Below the pieces are notes generated by a model. The model was given only the letters and a program-made list of their open reading frames with translations. It ran no database searches and was not told the DNA's origin. Shown piece by piece: positions 1 through 9,700 of a stretch of 64,000 bases of DNA. Both the position numbers and the translations under genes were made by a program. Each line of letters begins with the position of its first letter. Position 1 is the stretch's first letter. The stretch is taken from positions 1 through 64,000 of the forward strand of contig JAWLBY010000006.1 of the NCBI GenBank assembly GCA_041687455.1, written 5' to 3'. Origin of the DNA: JAWLBY01 sp041687455 (GTDB lineage Bacteria; Pseudomonadota; Gammaproteobacteria; Xanthomonadales; Xanthomonadaceae).

Positions 1-80
1 TGACGCCGTCGAGCGACGACGAAGAAGCCGTCGGATAGCACAAGTCGCTGTTCAGCCGGGACTTTTCTGATGACGATTTC

Positions 81-96
81 CCCGGACAGCAGTGGG
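81..96 (+). repeat. 16-bp dispersed repeat CCCGGACAGCAGTGGG
   Basis: This 16-mer is found again, exactly but in the opposite orientation, at 34546-34561, and with one mismatch at 34802-34817. All copies are outside genes. The first 253 bases of the window otherwise show no convincing gene; the open frames there lack recognisable protein sequence. Confidence 0.5.
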
Positions 97-253
97 CTTG
101 CGCCGGGATGACGGGCTTGGGTGTCGACGAATCGACTCGAATCGGGCGCTCGTCACCGAGACGGTAGTCGGGATCCACTCTGCTCCTGTCGCCGTCCGCG
201 TGAGCTGCGCCGGGCGCCTGTCGTCGCGGCGCACGGCGCGAAATCCACGCAGT

Positions 254-1234
254 TCAGTGCGGCGACGGGCTGGCAGCGCCGGTCGTGAATTCGTCGATCG
301 CGCCGCTGTTGGCGAGGAACGCGTCGAAGTCGGCGATCGTCAGCATCTGTCGGATCGCTGCGGTCTTGTCGGCACTGCGCTGGTAGTGCGCCCTGGCGAC
401 CCGGTAGCCGATCCAGTAGCCGAGATCGGCCGGCCGGCCGCCGGCCGATTGGCCGCCGTAGACCCAGCCGGCGGCATCCTTGCCATGCATGACCTGCGCG
501 AATTCGCGCCACAGTTCAGTTGCGCGCGGCTCGGCCCAGTCGTGGATGTGGTGGTTGATGTGCCGGCCGGACCCGAGTTCGGCGATGAAGTCGGCGATGC
601 CTTCGCCGAGCGCCATCGCCAGCAGCGTCGGTGCGCCGCTGTCCGGGTAGCGCTGCTGGAAGTGCACCCATTCGTGGGCGACGATGTGCGGCAGCTTGTC
701 CATGGCGCCGACCACGGCGCGATGCCAGTCGCCGAGTTCGTCCAGCGGCGTGTCGGGGCCGCGGCCGAACATCTCCAGGCCGATCAGCAGACCGGTGCCA
801 TCGAGCGTGCCGCCCGAGTTCATCCTGCCGATCACGAAATAGACATCCGGAAATACTGCATCCGGATACAGGGTCGCCATCTTCCGCAACGCGGTACGGA
901 TCGATGCGGTGTGGGCGTCGAGATCGAGACTGCGCGCGCGCAGTTGCGCGTAGTAGCGCGGGTGGCGATCGATCGCCGCGACCAGTTGGTCGGCATCGCC
1001 GATCCGCAGTCGCGAGAACGCCTGCAGCCCGGCCGATCCCTTGGCCAGATACTCGCTGTCGAAGATTCGCACCCGCTCGTCGCGCGAGGGCGCCTGGGCG
1101 GCGAGATCCCAGGCGTGCCAGAAGCGGGCAATGTCCTCGGTGACGAGTCGGGCGCGATCGGCGTCGGCCAGTGGATCGGCAAGGACGGCGGCCGGCACGA
1201 GCCAGGCCAGCAATGCAAGCAGGAGGGCTTTCAT
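254..1234 (-). CDS. Secreted DUF2268-like zinc metalloprotease
   Basis: A 326-residue protein with a short hydrophobic N-terminal signal peptide (residues 1-19, ending near VLA-D). Around residue 187 it has HEWVH, which fits the HExxH zinc-binding motif of gluzincin or metzincin-type peptidases. Surrounding sequence resembles the predicted Zn-dependent proteases of the DUF2268 type, in which a long alpha-helical N-terminal part precedes the HExxH helix. The export signal and the motif are seen directly; the family assignment is from recollection and the substrate is unknown. ATG at 1232-1234 gives the natural signal peptide. The gene stands alone, with the next gene transcribed the other way. 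Confidence 0.65.
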   Translation of the reverse strand: MKALLLALLAWLVPAAVLADPLADADRARLVTEDIARFWHAWDLAAQAPSRDERVRIFDSEYLAKGSAGLQAFSRLRIGDADQLVAAIDRHPRYYAQLRARSLDLDAHTASIRTALRKMATLYPDAVFPDVYFVIGRMNSGGTLDGTGLLIGLEMFGRGPDTPLDELGDWHRAVVGAMDKLPHIVAHEWVHFQQRYPDSGAPTLLAMALGEGIADFIAELGSGRHINHHIHDWAEPRATELWREFAQVMHGKDAAGWVYGGQSAGGRPADLGYWIGYRVARAHYQRSADKTAAIRQMLTIADFDAFLANSGAIDEFTTGAASPSPH

Positions 1235-1304
1235 GGATGTCTGCCGATCGAATGGGAACAGTCCACTCGGATGCGCGGGATCGCCGAGCGGTTTAACCCG
1301 GATA

Positions 1305-1415
1305 TTTCATGAGGTCGCGGAGAATCGCGGCGGACCAGCTTGTACCTCGCGCGTTCTTCCGGCGCAGTGAGCGATCCCCGCGAAATCCATGGCGATTCTC
1401 CGCGACCTCATGAAA
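1305..1415. repeat. Perfect 24-bp inverted repeat pair
   Basis: The left arm at 1305-1328 (TTTCATGAGGTCGCGGAG...) and the right arm at 1392-1415 are exact reverse complements over 24 bases, separated by 63 bases. The pair sits between two divergent genes. It could form a large cruciform or RNA hairpin, or be the two ends of a small non-autonomous element; there is no coding sequence between the arms. Confidence 0.7.
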
Positions 1416-1485
1416 GGCTTCGCCGCTGTCGCCGCCGGTAGCATTGGCGTAATACTGGTGCACCGTCCGCTGACGACTTCGCCCA

Positions 1486-2340
1486 ATGTCCGGCTCGCAT
1501 CCGAGGATCGGCCAGAAACAGCTCGACCAGCTTCGTCGCCAGGGGCCGGCGGTCGCCGACTGGCAGCGCCGGGTCGGGCTTGCCGAAGCGCAGGCGCGCT
1601 GCGTTTCGATGATCCTGGCCGGCCTGGTGCCGTTCGTGGGCTGGCTGTGGCTGGACTGGAACCCGGTCACGATGCTCGCCTTCCTGGCGGTCGACGTCGC
1701 CGCGGTGCTGCTCGGCGACGCGCTGAAGCTGCTGATCGCGCCGGCCGCCGTGCTGGCCACGCACACCCACGACTACCGCACGCAACAGATCCTCAGCATC
1801 GTCGGCGGCCTCGAAGACGGCACCGGCACCTACACCGAGTACGGCAAGGCGGTCCGGCCGGGAATGCTGTTTGCGCTGACGGTCGTGTTCGCCGCGGTCG
1901 TGACACTGCTGGTCGGCCTCGGCATCGAACAGCTCGGCATGGAGCCGACCGCGGTGCATCGCGAACCCGGATTCCTGATGTTTGCCGCCGCCTCGCTGCT
2001 GCTGCACGTGCTCGGCGCACTGCGCGGCGGCTGGCGGGCCCGCCGCGCTTCGGACGGGCAGGGCGTGTTGTATCTCGACGGTGGTGGCGTGATCGGGCTC
2101 GGCGCCGGGCTGCTGTTCCTGGTCTGGCTGCCGATCACGCTCGGTTCGGTCGGTACCGTGCTGATGCTTGCCGTGCTGTTGCTGTTCCGGCTCGGTTTCG
2201 GCGTGTTCGCGCTGATCTACATCCCGAAGGTCACCGCTGCGCTCGACCGCCATCTGCAATCACCGCCGACTGCCGAAGACCTCGCCCGGCTCAAGCCGCC
2301 CAGACGTGGCCCCCGCAAGCGCGCAGCAGCGGCCCGCTGA
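1486..2340 (+). CDS. Multi-spanning inner-membrane protein, function unknown
   Basis: A 284-residue protein with a hydrophilic N-terminus (about residues 1-38), then roughly six hydrophobic segments near residues 40-60, 65-92, 128-150, 162-180, 200-222 and 225-245, and a basic Arg/Lys/Pro-rich cytoplasmic tail. The layout suggests an integral inner-membrane protein. I do not recognise a catalytic or transport signature. The third and fourth segments enclose a loop with HTHDYRTQQ and an acidic stretch. No operon partner is evident: the next feature downstream is a convergent tRNA gene, and the two share a hairpin that could stop transcription from both sides. Confidence 0.6.
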   Translation: MSGSHPRIGQKQLDQLRRQGPAVADWQRRVGLAEAQARCVSMILAGLVPFVGWLWLDWNPVTMLAFLAVDVAAVLLGDALKLLIAPAAVLATHTHDYRTQQILSIVGGLEDGTGTYTEYGKAVRPGMLFALTVVFAAVVTLLVGLGIEQLGMEPTAVHREPGFLMFAAASLLLHVLGALRGGWRARRASDGQGVLYLDGGGVIGLGAGLLFLVWLPITLGSVGTVLMLAVLLLFRLGFGVFALIYIPKVTAALDRHLQSPPTAEDLARLKPPRRGPRKRAAAAR

Positions 2341-2443
2341 CAGCGCGGGCCTGAGGCGGGCTTCACCCGATCGACGGCACGGACCGCGGCGCGGAGTGGC
2401 TGCCGAAAGCGAACGGCAAAGCCGATCCCGGGCCGGAAACGAA

Positions 2444-2473
2444 AAAGGCCGGACATCTGCATGTCCGGCCTTT
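2444..2473. terminator. Bidirectional rho-independent terminator
   Basis: A 13-bp perfect stem (AAAGGCCGGACAT paired with ATGTCCGGCCTTT) with a CTGC loop. On the minus strand it is followed by a run of T from 2446 down to 2442, ideal for ending the tRNA-Ala transcript. On the plus strand the stem ends in TTT and could also stop the membrane-protein transcript. Confidence 0.8.
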
Positions 2474-2483
2474 CGTCTGATCT

Positions 2484-2559
<76 letters not shown>

Positions 2560-2571
2560 AAGAGGCTGCGC

Positions 2572-2600
2572 AGTTTAATGCGGCCGACCCGGTTTGCCAA
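2572..2600 (-). promoter_or_regulatory. Sigma-70 promoter for tRNA-Ala
   Basis: Reading the minus strand, TTGGCA (2600-2595) and TAAACT (2577-2572) are separated by 17 bp and lie about 13 bp upstream of the tRNA 5' end. Spacing and hexamers fit a vegetative promoter; the assignment is inference. Confidence 0.6.
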
Positions 2601-2612
2601 CTCCCCCGCGCG

Positions 2613-3695
2613 TCACGGCAGCCGGGCCAGCAGGCGGTCGCGCAACAGTTCCGCTCGCCAGCCTTCCAGCGCGCGTGGCCAGCGCCGTTCGAGCAGCAGC
2701 GATTCCAGATGGCGCCGCGCACACAGCAGCCCGTCCGGAACCTGCAGCTCGCTGGCGACCGCGGCGACGTCCGCCTGCATCGCGCGCAGCAGGTCCTTGT
2801 CGATGTCGTCACCGGACACTGCCAGCGGCATCGCCTGCTCGTCGCCGTCGATTGGCGCGTGCAGCATGTCCCAGATCAGCTCACGCTTGCGGCGCGGCGA
2901 TTTCGGTTGTGCATCGAGGAAGCGCTCGAAGGCACCGCGCGACTCCGGCGGCCGCTCGGCCAGCCGCAACGCGACTTCGTTCTCGAGGATCCAGCGGCGC
3001 GGCTTGTCCGACTGGCGGGCTTCCTGCTCGCGCCACAGCAGCAGGCGACGCAGCCGGACCTGCGCTTCCGGCGCCAGTCGCTGCGCCGGGCGCATCGCCA
3101 GGTGCGGGTTCGGGTCGCTGCTGTCGTCGAGCGCGTCGGCGACCATTCGCGCACAGTCCTGATCGAGCCACCCGCGGCGCCCGAGCTGTTCGAGCCGCGC
3201 GTCCAGATGGTCGTGCAATGCCTCGAGATGATGCACGTCATCGGCGGCGTACTCGCACTGGGCCTCGCTGAGCGGTCGGCGTAGCCAGTCCGAGCGCGTC
3301 TCGCCCTTGGTCAGTGCGACGCCGAGCACCGTTTCGACCAGCCGCTGGTAGCCGATGCCGGGGCCGAGCCCGACCAGCGCCGCCGCGAGCTGGGTGTCGA
3401 ACAGTGGCGTCGGCACGCAGCGATAGCGATGCGCGAACGCCTGCAGATCCTCGCCGGGGCTGTGCATGACCTTCAGCGCCGGACCGCCGAGCAGCTCGAC
3501 CAGCGGCGCCGGATCGTCGATCGCCAGCGGGTCGACCAGCGCGATCCGCCGGCCGTGTTCGATCTGCACCAGTGCAAGTTGTGCGTAGTAGGTCCGCTCG
3601 CGGACGAATTCGGTGTCGAGTCCGACCCGTTCAGCGGTCGGGGCGTCGCGCAGGAAATCGCCAAGCGCCTGCGTCGAGGCAATCCATTCGGCCAT
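2613..3695 (-). CDS. rnd: Ribonuclease D
   Basis: A 3'-to-5' exoribonuclease of the DEDD superfamily that trims tRNA and other stable RNA precursors. The first exonuclease motif is seen as LDTEFVRE near residues 26-33, and the third as YAADDVHHL near residue 150. A C-terminal HRDC-like helical region follows (about residues 205-280), as in RNase D. At 360 residues the length is normal for the family. A start at 3695 (MAEWIAS...) puts the first motif at the usual distance; an ATG seven codons upstream (3716) is possible. Its closeness to tRNA-Ala downstream fits its role but the two appear to have separate promoters. Confidence 0.93.
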   Translation of the reverse strand: MAEWIASTQALGDFLRDAPTAERVGLDTEFVRERTYYAQLALVQIEHGRRIALVDPLAIDDPAPLVELLGGPALKVMHSPGEDLQAFAHRYRCVPTPLFDTQLAAALVGLGPGIGYQRLVETVLGVALTKGETRSDWLRRPLSEAQCEYAADDVHHLEALHDHLDARLEQLGRRGWLDQDCARMVADALDDSSDPNPHLAMRPAQRLAPEAQVRLRRLLLWREQEARQSDKPRRWILENEVALRLAERPPESRGAFERFLDAQPKSPRRKRELIWDMLHAPIDGDEQAMPLAVSGDDIDKDLLRAMQADVAAVASELQVPDGLLCARRHLESLLLERRWPRALEGWRAELLRDRLLARLP

Positions 3696-3841
3696 GATCG
3701 TTCCGTGAAAGTTCATGTTGCGTGACAGCAGGCAATAGCCTAACGTGCGGCGGACCTGCGGTGGCGGGGTTCGACCACGCCGCCGCGAAGATTCTCGTGT
3801 GCAGCCGGTCCGGCCGGCTACTTACAAGTCAGGGGTGGCGA

Positions 3842-5731
3842 GTGCGTAGCAATCTTTTCGTTGCAGTGTTGGCGTCGGCAATCAGTGCAGCATTGCTTGC
3901 CGGTTGTGGCAAGGACGAGGCACCGGCGGAAACCGCCGCACCGGCAGCTCCGGCCGGCGAATCCGCCGCTCCGGCAGATGGCCAGGCCGCCGCTCCGGCC
4001 GCCGACAACGCGCGGACCTACGAACTGCGCTCGCGATTGATGGACTCGACCTCGCAGCAGGAAGAGTGGGTGCCCGACCTCGTCTCGACGCCGATCGACA
4101 CGGTCGGCGAGTCGCTGACCCGCGCCGAGCAGTCGGTCAAGGCCGGTCGTCTCGAGCAGGGCGAAGGCAATGCGCTGTCGATCTACCTGTCGATCCTCGA
4201 GACCGATCCGGAAAACGCGCAGGCCAGGGCCGGCGTCGAGCAGATCGTCGCCGAGCTGGTCAAGCGCGGCGACCAGGCGCTGACCCAGGCGCGCTTCAAC
4301 GAAGCCGCCCGCATTGCGCAAGTGGTAGTCCGGGTCCGCCCGGACGACGACGCGGTCAAGGCGTTCAAGCAGAAGGTCGATGCCGGCCGTGAAGTCGCGC
4401 TGATGCTCGGCGAGGCGCAGCGACTGGCCGGCGAGGGCAAGCTGGTCGAGCCGCAAGGCGGCAATGCGGCCCAGGTGTACCGAGACATCCTGCGCGGCGA
4501 CGCCGGCAACGCCGCGGCGCAGGCCGGTCTGGCCCGGGTCGAACAGACCCTGATCGACCAGGCGATGGCCGCCGCCGAGGCGGGCAACTACACCGAGTCG
4601 GACCGGCTGCTGAGCGACGCCGGCCGGGTGCGCCCGGGCGGCTCGCAGGCGGTGCAGAACGCCAGCACCCGAATCGTCGAAATGCGCCAGGGTCGCTCGG
4701 AAGGCCTGCGCGGGCAGATCATCGCCGCGATCGATGCCAACCGGCTCGACGAGGCGAGCACGATGCTGGCCCAGCTCGAAAAGGTATCGGCCGGTGCCCA
4801 GGGGCTCGACGAACTGCGCACCCGGATCGAAAGCGCGCGTCACTACGCCAACCTGAAGCCGGGCCAGGTCATCGCCGACGACCTGCGTTCGGGCGGCAAG
4901 GGTCCGGAGCTGGTGGTCATGGCGCTCGGCAGCTTCCAGATGGGCTCGCCCGACAACGAAGCCGATCGCAAGAGCAACGAAGGTCCGCGCCATCAGGTCA
5001 CGATCAACAAGGCGTTCACGCTGGCCCGCAACGAAACCACCGTCGCCGAGTTCCGCCGCTTCGTGCAGGCGACCGGCTACAAGCCCACCGCCGACCAGAC
5101 CGGCACCTCGACGATCTACGACGAGCGCAGCGGCAACATGGTCGACAAGCGCGGCGTGACCTGGGAGCACGACCATGCCGGCGAACGCGCCGATGATCGC
5201 AAGCCGGTCATCCACGTGTCGTGGAACGATGCCCAGGCCTACGCCGACTGGCTCAGCCGCGAGACCGGCAAGCGCTACCGGCTGCCGTCCGAGGCCGAGT
5301 TCGAGTACGCGCTGCGCGCCGGCACACAGACCCGCTACCCGTGGGGCGACGGCAACCCGGGCCGCGTCGTCGCCAACCTGACCGGCGACAAGGACCGTTC
5401 GGCGTCGCGTCGCAACTGGGTCAACGCATTCCCGAACTACGACGACGGCCACTGGGGCCCGGCCCCGGTGCGCAGCTACGATGCGAACCGGTTCGGCCTG
5501 TTCGACATGGTCGGCAACGTGTCCGAGTGGGTCGAGGACTGCTGGCACGACAACTACCAGCGGGCACCGGCCAACGGTGCGGCGTGGGTCAACCCCGGCT
5601 GCGGCAGCCGCGTGCTGCGCGGCGCCTCGTGGGCCAGCGCGCCGGACCAGGCCCGCTCGGCGTTCCGCCTGACCGCCGGTCCGCGCACCACCAACCCGCG
5701 TCTCGGCTTCCGCGTCGCCCGCGATCTGTGA
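3842..5731 (+). CDS. Lipoprotein with TPR-like region and formylglycine-generating-enzyme (SUMF1) domain
   Basis: The mature start is probably GTG 3842, which yields a lipoprotein signal with lipobox LLAGC (Cys22); the longer upstream reading adds an unlikely extension. Residues about 25-60 are an Ala/Pro-rich linker. Residues about 90-340 contain repeated helical A-G-x-Y/L patterns typical of tetratricopeptide-like repeats. Residues about 345-625 are an FGE/SUMF1-type domain, recognised from ALGSFQMGSP, RNETTVAEFRRFV, YRLPSEAEFEYA, GNVSEWVEDCW and RVLRGASW. Whether it oxidises a sulfatase cysteine is doubtful: many bacterial SUMF1-like proteins act on other substrates or only bind. The N-terminus predicts a membrane anchor in the envelope. 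No sulfatase gene is in the window. Confidence 0.85.
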   Translation: MRSNLFVAVLASAISAALLAGCGKDEAPAETAAPAAPAGESAAPADGQAAAPAADNARTYELRSRLMDSTSQQEEWVPDLVSTPIDTVGESLTRAEQSVKAGRLEQGEGNALSIYLSILETDPENAQARAGVEQIVAELVKRGDQALTQARFNEAARIAQVVVRVRPDDDAVKAFKQKVDAGREVALMLGEAQRLAGEGKLVEPQGGNAAQVYRDILRGDAGNAAAQAGLARVEQTLIDQAMAAAEAGNYTESDRLLSDAGRVRPGGSQAVQNASTRIVEMRQGRSEGLRGQIIAAIDANRLDEASTMLAQLEKVSAGAQGLDELRTRIESARHYANLKPGQVIADDLRSGGKGPELVVMALGSFQMGSPDNEADRKSNEGPRHQVTINKAFTLARNETTVAEFRRFVQATGYKPTADQTGTSTIYDERSGNMVDKRGVTWEHDHAGERADDRKPVIHVSWNDAQAYADWLSRETGKRYRLPSEAEFEYALRAGTQTRYPWGDGNPGRVVANLTGDKDRSASRRNWVNAFPNYDDGHWGPAPVRSYDANRFGLFDMVGNVSEWVEDCWHDNYQRAPANGAAWVNPGCGSRVLRGASWASAPDQARSAFRLTAGPRTTNPRLGFRVARDL

Positions 5732-5890
5732 CGCCGCAGCCGGCGACGGCGGGCCCGTCGGGTTCGCCGTCACCGGGTCGCCGATGATCCGTGCTCTTGC
5801 AGTGTGTGCCGGCGCCGGGCAGGCGTGCTGCCACGTACCGGTCACTTCGGGCAGACTGTCCGCCGTCCGTTCCTTGATCCAGGAGTGCTC

Positions 5891-6463
5891 ATGAATCGCG
5901 CATCGATGCTCGCCATTGCCCTGTTGGCCGGAATCTCCACCCACGCGTTCGCCGATGCCAGGCAGGACGTGGCCGAAGCGTTCGGCAAGGCGATGGCCCG
6001 CGGCAAGTTCACGACCCGCGTCGACACCGACGGCAAGGGCGGCCAGATGCAGATGCGCGTCGTGCTGCCGAACCGCTTCCACATGAAGACGCCGGACACC
6101 GAGATGATCATCCTGCCGCAAGGCACCTGGATGAACGCCAATGGCGAGTGGATGCAGTTTCCGATGGACATGTCACGGATGATCGAGGGCTACAGCCAGA
6201 AGAGCATCGACAGCGGCATGGAAGCGCTGACCGACGTGAAGGAGATCGGCAGCGAGACGATCGACGGCTGCGATTCGACCGTCTACTCGTATCGCACGTC
6301 CGGCAAGTTCATGGGCGTCGAGAGCAACAGCACCGCCGAAGTGGCGATCTGCGAAGACACCGGCATGCCGGTCCGGGTCGTCAGTCGCGACAGGAAGGGC
6401 CGCCCGGAAGCGACGATCTACTACGACTTCAGCAGCGACTTCGAGATCAACCCGCCGAACTGA
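5891..6463 (+). CDS. Small periplasmic protein, LolA-like fold possible
   Basis: A 190-residue protein starting at ATG 5891 with AGGAG at 5881-5885. A signal peptide ends near THAFA-DA. The body alternates short beta-like segments (MQMRVVLPNRFHMKT, EMIILPQGTWMNANGEWMQ) as in lipoprotein-carrier-like or DUF4412-type proteins that sample hydrophobic ligands. It contains two cysteines (GCDST and AICED) that could pair. The specific function is not recognised. It follows the lipoprotein gene in the same direction after about 160 bp. Confidence 0.6.
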   Translation: MNRASMLAIALLAGISTHAFADARQDVAEAFGKAMARGKFTTRVDTDGKGGQMQMRVVLPNRFHMKTPDTEMIILPQGTWMNANGEWMQFPMDMSRMIEGYSQKSIDSGMEALTDVKEIGSETIDGCDSTVYSYRTSGKFMGVESNSTAEVAICEDTGMPVRVVSRDRKGRPEATIYYDFSSDFEINPPN

Positions 6464-6502
6464 GCCGCGCGCTCCCGGTTCCGTTCGCCGAACCGGCGAC
6501 CG

Positions 6503-6599
6503 CCCGCTGCGGGAGCGGTTTCAGCAGCTTCAGCCGTGATCGATTCGCGGGCCGACGCGCCAGCGAGCAGCAGAGGTCGCGGCTGAAACTGCTCGAACC
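6503..6599. repeat. Diverged hairpin repeat (GAGCGGTTTCAGC family)
   Basis: GAGCGGTTTCAGC near 6510 and GCTGAAACTGCTC near 6583 are an imperfect inverted pair, related in pattern to the window's main hairpin family but with a different core. Together with flanking GC-rich sequence they fill the 270-bp gap before icmF. Confidence 0.4.
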
Positions 6600-6733
6600 G
6601 GCCGGCCAAGCCGCGCGCCGCGCTCCCGCGTTTCACCGCCCGCCGATCTCCGCTCGCCTCCATGCGACGCCGATCGACGCGTCGCGCCCGGTACAATTGC
6701 GTGCTTGATTCTCACGCATTGCCCGGAGCGCCC

Positions 6734-9700
6734 ATGAGCACGCCCGCCAACCAGATCCCGGACGCCGCCGTCGACACCACGCCGCTGCGTTTCGTCACCG
6801 CCGCCAGCCTGTTCGACGGCCACGACGCCGCGATCAACATCATGCGCCGGCTGATCCAGTCGCAGGGCGCCGAGGTCGTGCATCTCGGCCACAACCGCTC
6901 GGTCGAGGACGTCGTCCGCGCCGCGCTGCAGGAAGACGCCGACGCGATCGCGCTGTCGTCCTACCAGGGCGGCCACGTCGAATACTTCAAGTACATGGTC
7001 GACATGCTGCGCGAGCGCGGCGCCGGCCACATCCGCGTGTTCGGTGGCGGCGGCGGCACGATCACGCCGGAGGAGATCCGCGAGCTGCAGGACTACGGCG
7101 TCGAGCGCATCTACCACCCGAACGATGGCATGCACATGGGCCTCGTCGCGATGATCGAGGATGTGGTGCGGCGCGCCTCCGGCGCGCGGGATTCGGGATT
7201 CGGGATTCGGGATTCGTCAGAAGCGGGCATGCCCGCCATTGACGACGAGATCGGCATCGGCCGCATGCTGTCGGCCATCGAAGACGGCGCTTTCGGCGAA
7301 GCCGAGCTCGCCATGCGACGCAAGGGCTGGGCGAAGCCGCGCACAAACGAATCCCGAATCCCCAATCCCGAATCCCGACCGGCGACCACGCCGGTCATCG
7401 GCATCACAGGCACCGGCGGCGCCGGCAAGTCGTCCGTCACCGACGAACTGCTGAACCGCTTCCTGCAGGCGTTCCCGGAAATGCGGATCGCCGTGATCGC
7501 GGTCGACCCGACCCGCCGCCGCACCGGTGGCGCGCTGCTCGGCGACCGCATCCGGATGAACAGCCTCCGCTCGAAGCGCGTGTTCATGCGCTCGATGGCC
7601 ACCCGTCGCCAGCACGTCGCAACCAACGAAGTCCTGCGCGACGCGATCGCGTTCATGAAGGGCATCGGCTTTGACCTCGTCATCGTCGAAACCGCCGGCA
7701 TCGGCCAGAGCGATTCGGAGATCGTCGACCTGGTCGACTTCCCGGTCTACGTGATGACCAGCGACTACGGCGCAGCGAGCCAGCTCGAGAAGATCGACAT
7801 GATCGATTTCGCCGAGCTGATCGTGCTGAACAAGTTCGACCGCCGCGGTGCGGAAGACGCGCTGCGCGACGTGCGCAAGCAATGGAAGCGCAACCGCACC
7901 GCGTTCAAGCTGGCCGACGAAGACGTGCCGGTCTACCCGACCATCGCCAGCCAGTTCAACGACCCGGGCATCACCTGGATGTTCGTCAACCTGTGCCGCC
8001 TGCTGCGCGACAAGCTGAAGCTGGGCGCAGCCGCAACCAACGCCCCCCCTGTAGGAGGGGCTTCAGCCCCGACCGCACACTCCGAATCCGACCGCGCCGC
8101 ATCAGCCACCCCTGTAGGAGGGGCTTCAGCCCCGACCGCAGGCTCCGAATCTGGCCGCGCCGCATCAACCACCCCTGTAGGAGAGGCTTCAGCCCCGACC
8201 GCACACTCCGAATCCGACCGCGCCGCAACAAACGCCCCTGTAGGAGGGGCTTCAGCCCCGACCGCAGGCTCCGAATCTGGCCACGCCGCATCAACCGTCC
8301 CTGTAGGAGGGGCTTCAGCCCCGACCGCGCGCTCCGAATCTGGCCACGCCGCTTCCCCGGTCGCGGCTGAAGCCGCTCCTACAGGGGGCGCGTCGCCCCA
8401 TGTAGCCGCCGCGGCCGCGTCGTTCAACGCCGCCACCTCCCGCTGCAACTGGCACCCCCACGTCGACACCAGCCTCAAGGAACCCCGCGCCACCGTCCTG
8501 ATCCCCGGCCAGCGCGTCCGCTACCTCGCCGAAATCGCCGAACAGGGCAGGGCGGTCAACCGCCAGATCGAAACCCAGGCCGAAATCGCCGACCGCGCCC
8601 AGGCCTACTGGCAATCGCTGCAGGCCCTCGACGACCCGGCCCTGCCGAAGGCGCTGGAGCTATACCCCACCGAAGCCCTGAGCCCCCCTGTAGGAGGGGC
8701 TTCAGCCCCGACCGCGCGCTCCGAACCTGGCCACGCCGCTTCCCCGGTCGCGGCTGAAGCCGCTCCTACAGGGCTGCACGCCATCCGCGACACCGACGCC
8801 CCCCCTGCAGGAGGGGCTTCAGCCCCGACCGCGCGCTCCGAACCTGGCCACGCCGCTTCCCCGGTCGCGGCTGAAGCCGCTCCTACAGGGCTGCACGCCA
8901 TCCGCGACACCGACGCCCCCCCTGCAGGAGGGGCTTCAGCCCCGACCGCGCGCTCCGAACCTGGCCACGCCGCTTCCCCGGTCGCGGCTGAAGCCGCTCC
9001 TACAGGTCAGCACGCCATCCGCGACACGGCCGCCACCCCCGACCGCACCCTCGTCACCCTCCGCCAACGCTACAACGAAGCCGTCCAATCCCTGACCGCG
9101 GAAAACCTGAAAAACCTCCGCGACTGGCCGCAACGCCTCAAATCCATCACCGACGACTTCAACGAATACCAGGTCCGCGACAAGACCATCCGCGTCGACA
9201 ACTACCGCGAATCGCTGTCGCACCAGAAGATCCCGAAGATCGCCGCGCCCACCTACAAGAGCTGGGGCGAGCTGCTGACCTTCCTCGGCAAGGAAAACCT
9301 GCCCGGCCATTACCCGTACACCGGCGGCGTGTACCCATACCGCCGCACCGGCGAAGACCCGATCCGCATGTTCGCCGGCGAGGGCACACCCGAGCGCACC
9401 AACCGCCGCTTCCATTACCTCAGCGTAGGACAACCGGCCGCACGCCTGTCGACCGCGTTCGACTCGGTCACGCTGTACGGCGAAGACCCGGCCGAGCGCC
9501 CGGACATCTACGGCAAGATCGGCAACTCGGGCGTCTCGATTGCCACGCTCGACGACATGAAGAAGCTGTACTCCGGCTTCGACCTGTGCGCGCCGACCAC
9601 GTCGGTCTCGATGACGATCAACGGCCCCGCGCCGATCATCCTCGCGATGTTCATGAACACCGCGATCGATCAGCAGGTCGAGAAGTACCTGCGCGCGGAC

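Noticed and set aside
92..1312. 406-codon open frame on the plus strand
   Set aside because: It is antisense to the metalloprotease gene, has no recognisable domain and is rich in Arg/Val/Gly as expected for a high-GC shadow frame.
6464..6733. Cobalamin riboswitch before icmF
   Set aside because: No B12-box-like sequence is visible; the stretch is occupied by diverged hairpin repeats.
8041..9006. Possible CRISPR or collagen-like gene
   Set aside because: Units are dispersed hairpin elements with identical spacers inside an icmF reading frame; no Gly-X-Y periodicity.
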